NCBI RefSeq assembly: GCF_000959365.1
Contig: NZ_CP009556.1
Coordinates: forward strand, 2,852,001 to 2,916,000
DNA length: 64,000 nucleotides
Direction of reading: 5' to 3'
From: Burkholderia oklahomensis C6786
GTDB lineage: Bacteria > Pseudomonadota > Gammaproteobacteria > Burkholderiales > Burkholderiaceae
Shown: positions 27,435 through 35,099 of the stretch, in pieces
How the letters are laid out: every line of letters begins with the position of its first letter
Position numbering within the stretch: position 1 is the stretch's first letter
Made by a program: the position numbers and the translations under genes
The notes under the pieces: model-generated
The model's database searches: none
What the model was told of the DNA's origin: nothing
The model's input: the letters and a program-made list of their open reading frames with translations, nothing else

Positions 27435-28256
27435 TTACGACTCGAGGAACGCGAGCAAATCTGCGTTGACCCGATCCGCATGCGTGACGCACATCCCGTG
27501 TGGCGCGCCGGGATACACCTTCAGCGTCGCGCGCCCGACGATCTTCGCGGACAGGCGCGCGGAATCGTCGATCGGCACGATCTGGTCGTCGTCGCCGTGC
27601 AGGATCAGCGTCGGCACGTCGATCTTCTTCAGGTCTTCCGTGTAATCCACTTCGGAGAATTCGCGAATGCACGCGTACTGACCGAGAATCCCGCCCGTCA
27701 TCCCCTGTGCCCAGAACGCGTCGATCGTGCCTTGCGACACCTTCGCGTCCGGCCGGTTGAAGCCGAAGAACGGCGTCGCGAGATCGCGGTAGAACTGCGA
27801 GCGGTTGTCGGCGACGCCCTTGCGGATGCCATCGAATACGTCCATCGGCAGGCCGCCCGGATTCGTGGCGGTCTTCAGCATGATCGGCGGCACCGCGCCG
27901 ATCAGCACCACCTTCGCGACGCGCTTCGTGCCGTGGCGCCCGATGTAGTGCGCGACTTCGCCGCCGCCCGTCGAATGCCCGACGAGCGTCGCCTCGCGCA
28001 GGTCGAGCGCATCGAGCAGCGCGGCGAGATCGTCCGCGTAGGTGTCCATGTCGTTGCCCGCCGCCGGTTGCTCGGAGCGGCCGTGGCCGCGGCGATCGTG
28101 CGCGATCACGCGAAAGCCGCGCTGCGCGAGGAACGGCATCTGCGCGTCCCAAGCATCCGCGTTCAGCGGCCAGCCGTGCGAGAACACGACCGGGCGCCCT
28201 TTGCCCCAGTCCTTGTAGAAGATTCGCGTACCGTCTTTCGTCGTGATCGTGTCCAT
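27435..28256 (-). CDS. Alpha/beta hydrolase (non-heme chloroperoxidase/esterase type)
   Basis: 273 residues. An N-terminal [21 protein letters not shown] with the oxyanion [20 protein letters not shown], nucleophile elbow VGHSTGGGE (Ser), acid Asp in [10 protein letters not shown] and catalytic His in [10 protein letters not shown]. This is the canonical cofactor-free haloperoxidase/esterase family (about 273-277 residues). It is usually an esterase or perhydrolase with broad substrates. The start is at 28256 (MDTITTKDG); longer upstream starts give unrelated residues. Confidence 0.92.
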   Translation of the reverse strand: MDTITTKDGTRIFYKDWGKGRPVVFSHGWPLNADAWDAQMPFLAQRGFRVIAHDRRGHGRSEQPAAGNDMDTYADDLAALLDALDLREATLVGHSTGGGEVAHYIGRHGTKRVAKVVLIGAVPPIMLKTATNPGGLPMDVFDGIRKGVADNRSQFYRDLATPFFGFNRPDAKVSQGTIDAFWAQGMTGGILGQYACIREFSEVDYTEDLKKIDVPTLILHGDDDQIVPIDDSARLSAKIVGRATLKVYPGAPHGMCVTHADRVNADLLAFLES

Positions 28257-29125
28257 CTGCGTGCGCTCCTGGTGGGTAGTAAGGTGACGGGCGCACGATG
28301 CGATGCGCTCCGACCGGACAGCAGGCCCTTCAACGCGGCGAGGTACGCTGCGGCACCTTCGCTCGATGCCGTGCGGCGACGCCGAGCGCAATCCGTGCTG
28401 CAATCCGCAATGAACCGAAGCTGCCGTCGTCGCGCATTCGTGCGCCGCACGTAGCGTGCTTCGTGCGATGACGACGCGCATCGAGTGTCCGATGCGCCCC
28501 GATCGACGCTCGCGCCGCATCGAACGGGCACTCGCTCGAAGCGGCGCGCTTCATGTCATGCGGTACGGCGCGCCGCGCCCGGCGATTTTTCCTCGATCGC
28601 TTTCGCGCGGACGTCGCAACGCTCGCCGGGCAGATTAATGCGCGGCGGGCGCGCCGTACTTAAGCAAACCTGAATTTTCATGATTCGGCGATCGGGCGCG
28701 CACTGCGTGCGCGAACGCCGAATGATGCGAACACGCCGCCCGGAGTGAAGCATAGATCGGTATTGCCCAATATCAATGACGTCTCGTTCGCGCCGCATGC
28801 TCGGCTGCCCCGACTGTCGCGGCGCCGACCAGTCTCGCAGTCGAGGCGGCGCGACGATGTGCGCGAACGTCCGGTCATTCGCGAATGGCGACACGATCCA
28901 TCGAATCGTGTCGCCGTTCGCGCTGCGCCGAACGCTTCGCGTTCGATCGCTGGTTCGACAAAGCAGTGCAGCGGCAGACGATCCGCGCATCGCCATATCG
29001 ATTCAGCGCATCCACACGATCGACGAGATGCGCGATCGCACCTGCCGCGAAAGAACGACCGGCGCACGCCCGGACATGACGATCGCAACGCGACCGCCCG
29101 CCGACGGCGACGGCGACGGCGACGG
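28257..29125. other. Long gap with a 17-bp inverted repeat
   Basis: 869 bases, one of the longest gaps. No coding sequence with family-like features was found. It contains the long hairpin at 28879-28919 and, at its end, a (GACGGC)4 tandem repeat (29103-29126) that abuts the stop codon of the alginate-export gene. Confidence 0.4.
28879..28919. repeat. Inverted repeat, 17-bp arms
   Basis: GCGAATGGCGACACGAT (28879-28895) and ATCGTGTCGCCGTTCGC (28903-28919) are inverted copies with one mismatch, separated by 7 bases. It is too long for chance in an 870-base gap and lies far from gene ends. It could be a terminator, a repetitive extragenic palindrome or a protein-binding site. Confidence 0.55.
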
Positions 29126-30586
29126 CTACCAGCCGAATTTCAACTCCGCGCCGACGTAATCGGCATTACGTCCGCCCGCCGCGCGAATCGCGTCGCCGAC
29201 CTGGAAATGCACCATCTCGAGCGCCGCCGCCAGATTCGGCGTGACCGCCCAGTCCGCGCGCAGTTGCGTATAGAAGCCGGTCCACTTGCCGCCCCGGCCC
29301 GCCGTACCGGGCACGGGCGCCGCGCCTTGCGCGTAGACCGCATCGGCCGTCGTCGCGCGCCACTGCAATCCGACCGCCGCGAGCAGCGTGAGCGCATTGC
29401 TCGGCTTCAACGTGATCGAAGGCTTCACATGAATCAGGTTTGTATAGCCGGTATAGCCGGCGAGCGCGAAGTAGTAGCCGTTCGGAAACAGCGGATTGAA
29501 CGTCTCGATCCGGCCGTCGTGCGGATGCCGGTCGCCCGACGCCGCGTCGATCTGCAAGCCGACCCGCGGCGTCCAGCGCATGTCGGCGAACGTATAGCCG
29601 GCGAGGGAGCCGACCGCCCATGCTTCGATGCGCTGCGCGCCGACGCGCCCCGACTGATACATGCCCTCGACGTCCCAGTCGACATGCTGCTTCTTGCCCG
29701 CGTACCGGACGTCGAACACGTCCCGATGCTCGGCGCCCGCGCCGTCGAGAAACTGCGCCTGCGTCCGGTTGTACCGCGAGTAATACGCGGACAGGTCGCC
29801 CGGCCCCACGCCCTGACGCTCGACGCGCACGCCGCTGAACGTGAGGTTGCGGCTCGACACGTCGTCGAACGCTTCGTCGTCGCGATACTGAACGGGCTGC
29901 GTCGCATAGCCGATGAAGCGCCACGGCCCCTGCTCCCAATCGGCCCAGATGCCGTCGAACGCCTGACGCACGTTCGGGCCGTCGCGTACCGACACGAAGC
30001 GCTGCAAGTCGAACGCCATTTCCTGCCGGCCGATCCGCGCCTTGAACACGCCCGGCCCGATCGCGTCGACGTAGGTCAAGAATGCCTGACGCAGATCCAG
30101 GCGATTGCGATCGACAGGGCCGACGTTGTCCTTGCCGAACGTGCGCGCATCCTCGAGCTGCACGAACACCTGGACGTGTCCGGCGATGCGCAAGTCGGCA
30201 TGCACCTGCGCGCGCTGCAGCACATAGGTGTCGCCGTGCGCGCGGCCGATGCCGAAGAGCGGCGCGTCGTTCACCTCGAGCCGCTCGCGCAGCACCGCGC
30301 CGAGCGACAGATACGAGTCGCCGCGGCCGAAAAGCGGCGCGTACTTCAGCGCATCGAGCGGCCGGCGCGGCACGCACGGATCCGCGAGCGCCGACCAGTC
30401 TTCCTGCCAGCGGTTGAACAGGATCGCCGGACGAGTCTTCGTGCACGGCGCGTCCGACGGCGCGTCCGACGGCGCGGGCGCGGCGGCGGGCGCGGCGGCG
30501 GGCGCGTCCGCCGCGTGCGCGCGGGCCGCGGCGAGCAGCGACATCAACGCCCAGCAGCAGAGCGCGGAAGCACGGCGCATCGTCAT
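29126..30586 (-). CDS. Alginate-export family outer-membrane porin
   Basis: 486 residues with a signal peptide (MRRASALCCWALMSLLAAAR, cleaved near AHA-ADA) and an Ala/Pro/Ser repeat linker. The body matches the alginate_exp barrel family: FNRWQEDWSALADP, YLSLGAVLRERLEVN, VQVFVQLEDARTFGKDN, FKARIGRQEMAFDLQRFVSV and a terminal ADYVGAELKFGW strand ending in an aromatic residue. No alginate synthesis genes are near, so the substrate is probably something else. The start (ATG 30586) overlaps the upstream VOC gene stop by ATGA, indicating coupling. Confidence 0.88.
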   Translation of the reverse strand: MTMRRASALCCWALMSLLAAARAHAADAPAAAPAAAPAPSDAPSDAPCTKTRPAILFNRWQEDWSALADPCVPRRPLDALKYAPLFGRGDSYLSLGAVLRERLEVNDAPLFGIGRAHGDTYVLQRAQVHADLRIAGHVQVFVQLEDARTFGKDNVGPVDRNRLDLRQAFLTYVDAIGPGVFKARIGRQEMAFDLQRFVSVRDGPNVRQAFDGIWADWEQGPWRFIGYATQPVQYRDDEAFDDVSSRNLTFSGVRVERQGVGPGDLSAYYSRYNRTQAQFLDGAGAEHRDVFDVRYAGKKQHVDWDVEGMYQSGRVGAQRIEAWAVGSLAGYTFADMRWTPRVGLQIDAASGDRHPHDGRIETFNPLFPNGYYFALAGYTGYTNLIHVKPSITLKPSNALTLLAAVGLQWRATTADAVYAQGAAPVPGTAGRGGKWTGFYTQLRADWAVTPNLAAALEMVHFQVGDAIRAAGGRNADYVGAELKFGW

Positions 30587-31527
30587 TTCGCGTCGTGCAC
30601 TTCGGCGATGTAGCCGCCGGGGAACGCGAGCATCGCGGTGCGTGCGGCGCGCGCGCGATACGGCCGGACCAGCACCTTGACGCCCGCCGCCTGCGCCTTC
30701 TCGAGCGTCGCATCGAGATCGTCGACCGCATAGCCGGTGGTTTCGCGGCCGTACGGGAACGGCAGCTTGCCGTCGGTCACGAACGCGGCGACCCGGCCGA
30801 AGGCCGATTCGATCACGATCTTGCGCATTTCCGTGCCTGGCCGGCCGATCGCGCCGCCGTCTTCATGACGGTTGTCGGAGACGACCTTGCCGCGCGAAAA
30901 GCGAACCCAGCTTTTGACGAAACGATCGGCCTCGTACGGCGACAGATAGACGCGATTGTCGGGAACCGTCGCGAGCGGCGCGTAAGACGGCGCCTTCCGG
31001 TGCCAATAGAGCTGCATCATCACGCCGCCCGGCCAGCGGATCACCGCGTCGCGGCCGATCGGATCGTCGAACGAGTCGACGACGATGTCCGCGCCGGCCG
31101 AGCGCGCCGCCTTCACCGCGTCGTCCATATCCGTCACCAAATAGCCCGTCCGCTCGTCGCCGAACGGATAGGGAATCGGCGTCTTGAATCCGAACACCGA
31201 CAGCATGCCCACCGGCGTCTGCACGTATTGCGACAGCGTCTCGCTCGGCGTCGGCGTGACGGTGAGCGAGACGCGCGGCGACGCCTTCCCGCCGAACGTC
31301 GCGACGAAGCTGTCGACGAACGCGTCCAGATCGGACACCGCGACGTAGACGTGCGTCGTGTCGTACTGCGGCCCGACTGCGACCGACCGCGCCGGCGCGG
31401 TCGCGCGCGCGGACTCGGCGGCGGCGGCGCCCGCATCCGCGTCCGCGAAGGCTGCGGGCATCTGCGCGAAGCCGAACATCAAGGCGGCCAGCAAGGCCGA
31501 ACGTACTCTGAAGCGTCGTGTTTGCAT
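30583..31527 (-). CDS. Exported double-VOC (glyoxalase-fold) protein
   Basis: 314 residues. Signal peptide (RVRSALLAALMFGFAQMPAA) then two vicinal-oxygen-chelate modules: THVYVAVSDLDAFVDSFVAT...GYLVTDMDDAVKAARSAGAD and YLSPYEADRFVKSWVRFSRG...GYAVDDLDATLEKAQAAGVK. VOC proteins include glyoxalases, dioxygenases and resistance proteins. A periplasmic location for a VOC protein is less usual. It is the middle gene of an HD-VOC-porin operon; function unknown. Confidence 0.82.
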   Translation of the reverse strand: MQTRRFRVRSALLAALMFGFAQMPAAFADADAGAAAAESARATAPARSVAVGPQYDTTHVYVAVSDLDAFVDSFVATFGGKASPRVSLTVTPTPSETLSQYVQTPVGMLSVFGFKTPIPYPFGDERTGYLVTDMDDAVKAARSAGADIVVDSFDDPIGRDAVIRWPGGVMMQLYWHRKAPSYAPLATVPDNRVYLSPYEADRFVKSWVRFSRGKVVSDNRHEDGGAIGRPGTEMRKIVIESAFGRVAAFVTDGKLPFPYGRETTGYAVDDLDATLEKAQAAGVKVLVRPYRARAARTAMLAFPGGYIAEVHDAK

Positions 31528-31595
31528 GCTTGATCCAATGAGTGGTGAAGTGGTCGAAGGGCCGCGTCGACGCGCACTGCGCGTCCGCGCGGCGT

Positions 31596-32237
31596 TCAGT
31601 CCGGCCAGTCGGACCCGAGGACGAGTCCGCAGAAATTCAGCCGGCGATAGTTCGGGTCCCAGCGATCGAGCACGTCCGCGCTGACCGTGCCGAACGTCGT
31701 GTGCGGCCGGTGCGCGATCCCGAGCGCATATGCTTCGAGGATGCTTTCCTTGAAGCCCGGATCGCGCGGATACGCGCGGACGATCGCATCGCGCGCGTCC
31801 GGATCGAAGCTCGCGTAGCCAAGGCCGCGCACGTCCATCTGCACGCCGGCGTGCATCATCGCGACGAGCGGCGACTTGTGCTCCGCGATGCCCGGCGTCG
31901 TATGCAGTGCGATCGCGTCCCACACGTCGGCGGCGTCGGCCTCGCTCGCGCCGTGCCGACGCAGGAAATCGCGTGCGGCGTCGGCGCCGTCGATCTCGAA
32001 CCGGCGCGCCGAATGCCGATGCTCGATGTGCAGCCCGGCGTTGTGGAACAGCGCGGCGACATAGAGCAGCTCCGCATTGCACGCGATCCGGTCGCGCCGC
32101 CCGGCGAGCATCCCGAACAGAAAGCTCCGGACCGCATGGTCGAACATCCATCCCGCCTCCGCGCAACGCATCCGCGCGGTCGCCGCACACGCGATTCCAC
32201 TGTCGGGAATCTCGATCCCCGCAACGCGCCGGGTCAT
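31596..32237 (-). CDS. HD-family protein resembling cyanamide hydratase, with HD changed to HN
   Basis: 213 residues. The sequence follows the cyanamide-hydratase/DDI-type HD family: IPDSGIACAA, DHAVRSFLFG (His34), ELLYVAALFHNAGL, FEIDGADAARDFLRRHG, VWDAIALHTTPGIAEH and GLGYASFDPDARDAIV. The metal-binding His-Asp pair is His65-Asn66 here (codons CAC-AAC). This could reduce or change metal binding. A strong AGGAG site lies 5 bases before the ATG. It is the first gene of the operon with the VOC protein (68-base gap) and the porin. Confidence 0.78.
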   Translation of the reverse strand: MTRRVAGIEIPDSGIACAATARMRCAEAGWMFDHAVRSFLFGMLAGRRDRIACNAELLYVAALFHNAGLHIEHRHSARRFEIDGADAARDFLRRHGASEADAADVWDAIALHTTPGIAEHKSPLVAMMHAGVQMDVRGLGYASFDPDARDAIVRAYPRDPGFKESILEAYALGIAHRPHTTFGTVSADVLDRWDPNYRRLNFCGLVLGSDWPD

Positions 32238-32351
32238 GTCATCTCCTCTACGTTGATGCTCGTTGCACCGGCGACGCGCGACGATCGAGCGATCTCGCCG
32301 AGACGGAGTCGTGCGGGACGTCGGCGCGTCGACCGATCGCGACGCGAGCGA

Positions 32352-32380
32352 CGGTGACGGTGACGGTGACTGTGACGGCG
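32352..32380. repeat. GGTGAC-type 6-bp tandem repeat
   Basis: Three GGTGAC-like units followed by the variants TGTGAC and GGCGAC. It is short and imperfect. Confidence 0.6.
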
Positions 32381-32428
32381 ACCGTGTCGCCGCGCTGCCC
32401 GCCCGGTTTCGTCGATCTCCCCGCCGCC

Positions 32429-32477
32429 CGACACTCGACACTCGATCCTCGACACTCGACACTCGACACTCGACCCT
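32429..32477. repeat. 7-bp tandem repeat, consensus CGACACT, 7 copies
   Basis: Seven head-to-tail heptamers, five exact CGACACT and two variants (CGATCCT, CGACCCT). It is likely variable between strains. Confidence 0.85.
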
Positions 32478-32770
32478 CGACGCCCGATGCACCCGGCGCA
32501 CGCCGCCGCGCCCGCGATCGTTCTCGACGTTGCCCGCGACGCCTCCCGAATGACTTCGCGCCAATGAAGCCGGCAAGCCGGCTGACCAGCGACATGATCG
32601 AAAGCGTAGCGACGCGGCCGTTAAAAGGCATGGTCGAGCGCTGAAAAAAGCTGAAGACGGGCGGCGAGCGCGAAGCCGGATGTCGATGTCGGCGGTGCCG
32701 GCGGCCTTGCGGCGTCGCTCGCCCGCGCACACGGGTCGGCACCTTTTCGCGCCTCCGCCGTCACAAACGC

Positions 32771-32800
32771 GACGCGACGCGACGCGACGCGACGCGACGC
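32771..32800. repeat. 5-bp tandem repeat (GACGC)6
   Basis: Six exact GACGC copies, preceded by a partial ACGC. It is intergenic. Confidence 0.9.
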
Positions 32801-33300
32801 GGCACCGGCAACGCATCGCCGCCGCTGGCCGCGGCGAGAACCGCCACCGAAATTAGCAACGATTCAGCGTCGCTTCAGGACGCATGCGGCTTGCATCACT
32901 AACCTGTGCGGCAATACCTGTCGCTCGATCGGCGCGGGCCGCGCGCTGCGTTTCCCTCCGCGCCGCATGATCGGGTGGCGCACACGCGCAACACGCGGTT
33001 CGCGCAACCGGCGGATGCCGTAGCGCGCATCGCGGAGAACCGCTCGCCCCACCGTCGCCGCGATGCAGCGGCGACGCTCGCCAGGAGATAGACCTTGCTT
33101 CCACCTTCGCCCCACGACATGGGCCCAGCCGCCATCCGGACGGGCGCTCCGCCGATGGCCTCGCCGCACGCCGAGCGTCGTCGCGCGCCGATGCCGCAAC
33201 GCGTCGGCCACGCGAGCGCGCGCGCGCCGCACCGCCGCAACCGCGCCGATACGGCCGGCCGCCTCGCGCGCGGCCGCGTCGCGCAGTGCTGCCGGGATCG

Positions 33301-34584
33301 ATGATGCGCCGACCCCTGATCCTCGTTTGCGCGGGCATCGCCGTCATCGGCGCGCTGGCGGCCGGCTACCTGATGTGGGAGCCCGCGATCGCGCCGGTCG
33401 AGCGGCCTGCCGCATCGTCATTCGACCCCGTGCTCAGGCAGGAAGGCGCGCGCGTCGTCGCGCTCGGCGATTGCGTCGTCTGCCACACCGCGAACGACGG
33501 CCGGCCGTTCGCCGGCGGCCGCCCGCTCGCGACGCCGTTCGGCACGATCTTCGCGACCAACATTACCCCGGACCCCGAAACCGGCATCGGCGCGTGGTCG
33601 ATCGACGCATTCGCGCGCGCGATGCGCCACGGCGTCTCGCGTGACGGACATCTGCTCTATCCCGCGTTTCCGTACGTTCATTTCACGCGGATGACGGACC
33701 GCGAGATCCTCGCCGCCTACGCGTACTTGATGAACCGCGAGCCGGTGAAGGCGACCGCGCCCGCGAACCGGCTCATGTTCCCGCTGAATTTCCGTCCGCT
33801 CGTGGCGTTCTGGAACGTGCTGTTCCTGCGTCCCGGCACGCTCGCGGCGGATGCGTCGAAGAACGCCGAGTGGAATCGCGGCCGTCATCTCGTCGAAGGC
33901 CTCGGGCATTGCGCCGCGTGTCACTCGCCGCTCAACGCGATCGGCGGCGAGCAGTCCGGCCACGCATTCGACGGCGGCCTCGTCGACGGCTGGGACGCGC
34001 CCGCGCTCAACCGGCTGACTGACGCGGTGCGCCCCTGGACGCGGGACGCGCTCGTGACCTATCTGGGTAGCGGGCGCTCGAGCGAGCACGGCGCCGCGGC
34101 GGGCCCGATGCTGCCAGTCACGCGCGAGCTGGCGACGCTGCCGCGCGAGGACGTCGACGCGATCGCGATCTATCTGCTGTCGCTGCAAAAACCGCGGACC
34201 GGCGACGCGCCGTCCGCGGTCCCCGTCGGCGCCCGGTCGATGACGGAGCCGGAACGGCGCGGCGCGACGATCTTTGCCGCATCGTGCGCGCAGTGCCATG
34301 GCCCGGAAGCGCCGATGCAATCGATCGGCGAACGCCCGAGCCTCGCGCTCGGCGCCGCGGTCAACGCGGAAACGCCCCGCAATCTCGCGCAGATGATCAT
34401 CGGCGGCATCACGTGGGAAGGCGAACGGGCCGTCAACTACATGCCGCCGTTCGGCGACGTCTACAGCGACGAGCAGATCGCCGATCTCGCGCAATACGTG
34501 CGCGCCGCCTATTCGAGCCGCGGGCCGTGGGCGGGCGTCGATGCGACGGTATCGGCGCTCAGGAAGGAGAACGCATCCCGATGA
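33301..34584 (+). CDS. Triheme membrane-anchored cytochrome c of a molybdenum dehydrogenase
   Basis: 427 residues. An N-terminal membrane anchor (LILVCAGIAVIGALAAGYLM) and three CxxCH heme sites: CVVCH (Cys58), CAACH (Cys204) and CAQCH (Cys329). This is the architecture of the cytochrome subunit of gluconate, alcohol, aldehyde and nicotinate dehydrogenases in the periplasm, which pass electrons to the quinone pool or oxidases. The stop overlaps the next gene's start by ATGA. The ATG at 33301 was chosen; a GTG five codons upstream is possible. Confidence 0.92.
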   Translation: MMRRPLILVCAGIAVIGALAAGYLMWEPAIAPVERPAASSFDPVLRQEGARVVALGDCVVCHTANDGRPFAGGRPLATPFGTIFATNITPDPETGIGAWSIDAFARAMRHGVSRDGHLLYPAFPYVHFTRMTDREILAAYAYLMNREPVKATAPANRLMFPLNFRPLVAFWNVLFLRPGTLAADASKNAEWNRGRHLVEGLGHCAACHSPLNAIGGEQSGHAFDGGLVDGWDAPALNRLTDAVRPWTRDALVTYLGSGRSSEHGAAAGPMLPVTRELATLPREDVDAIAIYLLSLQKPRTGDAPSAVPVGARSMTEPERRGATIFAASCAQCHGPEAPMQSIGERPSLALGAAVNAETPRNLAQMIIGGITWEGERAVNYMPPFGDVYSDEQIADLAQYVRAAYSSRGPWAGVDATVSALRKENASR

Positions 34585-35099
34585 TTCAATTAACCGTGAA
34601 CGGCGTCACGCACGCGCTCGACATCGATCCATCGACGCCGCTGCTCTATGCGCTGCGCGACGACCTGAACCTGCACGGCGCGAAGTTCGGCTGCGGCCTC
34701 GGACAATGCGGCGCGTGCACGGTCATCGTCGGCGACCAGCCCGTCTTCTCGTGCCTGCTGCCCGTCGCGTCGATCGGCGCGCGGCCGGTCAGAACGATCG
34801 AGAGTCTCGGCAGCGCCGAGCGGCCCGGGCCTTTGCAGAAGGCTTTCATCGACCATCAGGCCGCGCAGTGCGGCTACTGCATCGCCGGCATGATCATGCG
34901 CGCGCAGGCGCTGCTCGAACGCAATCCGAAGCCGACCGAGCGCGAACTGCGCGCGCACATGGAGCCGAACCTCTGCCGCTGCGGCACGCACACGCGGATC
35001 CTCGCCGCGATCCGCCAGGCGGCCGGCATCGCGCCGCCGCCCGGCGCCGCCGCCGCGAGCGCGGCCACGAACGACCAAGGAGCCGCGCATGAAGCATGA
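34581..35099 (+). CDS. (2Fe-2S)-binding subunit of xanthine-dehydrogenase-family enzyme
   Basis: 172 residues. The N-terminal plant-type ferredoxin domain carries CGLGQCGACTVIV plus a later Cys (FSCLLP). The C-terminal helical domain carries QCGYCIAGMIM and NLCRCGTH, which bind the second cluster near the molybdenum cofactor. It transfers electrons from the Mo subunit to the cytochrome. It overlaps its neighbours on both sides (4 and 11 bases), so the three genes form one operon. Confidence 0.95.
   Translation: MIQLTVNGVTHALDIDPSTPLLYALRDDLNLHGAKFGCGLGQCGACTVIVGDQPVFSCLLPVASIGARPVRTIESLGSAERPGPLQKAFIDHQAAQCGYCIAGMIMRAQALLERNPKPTERELRAHMEPNLCRCGTHTRILAAIRQAAGIAPPPGAAAASAATNDQGAAHEA

Larger units (their letters stand above)
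32238..33300. other. Long divergent intergenic region rich in tandem repeats
   Basis: 1063 bases between the divergent HD operon and the cytochrome c operon. No gene was recognised. It holds three simple repeats (6-bp at about 32352-32380, 7-bp at 32429-32477, 5-bp at 32771-32800). The promoters of both operons must be here, but none could be assigned with confidence. Confidence 0.5.

Noticed and set aside
32429..32477. Heptamer array considered as a CRISPR array
   Set aside because: The units are contiguous 7-mers with no spacers and there are no cas genes.
32248..32742. Minus-strand frame with the phrase MSLVSRLAGFIGAKSFGRR resembling a membrane-protein start
   Set aside because: The sequence turns immediately into Arg-rich low-complexity translation of tandem repeats, with no ribosome site.
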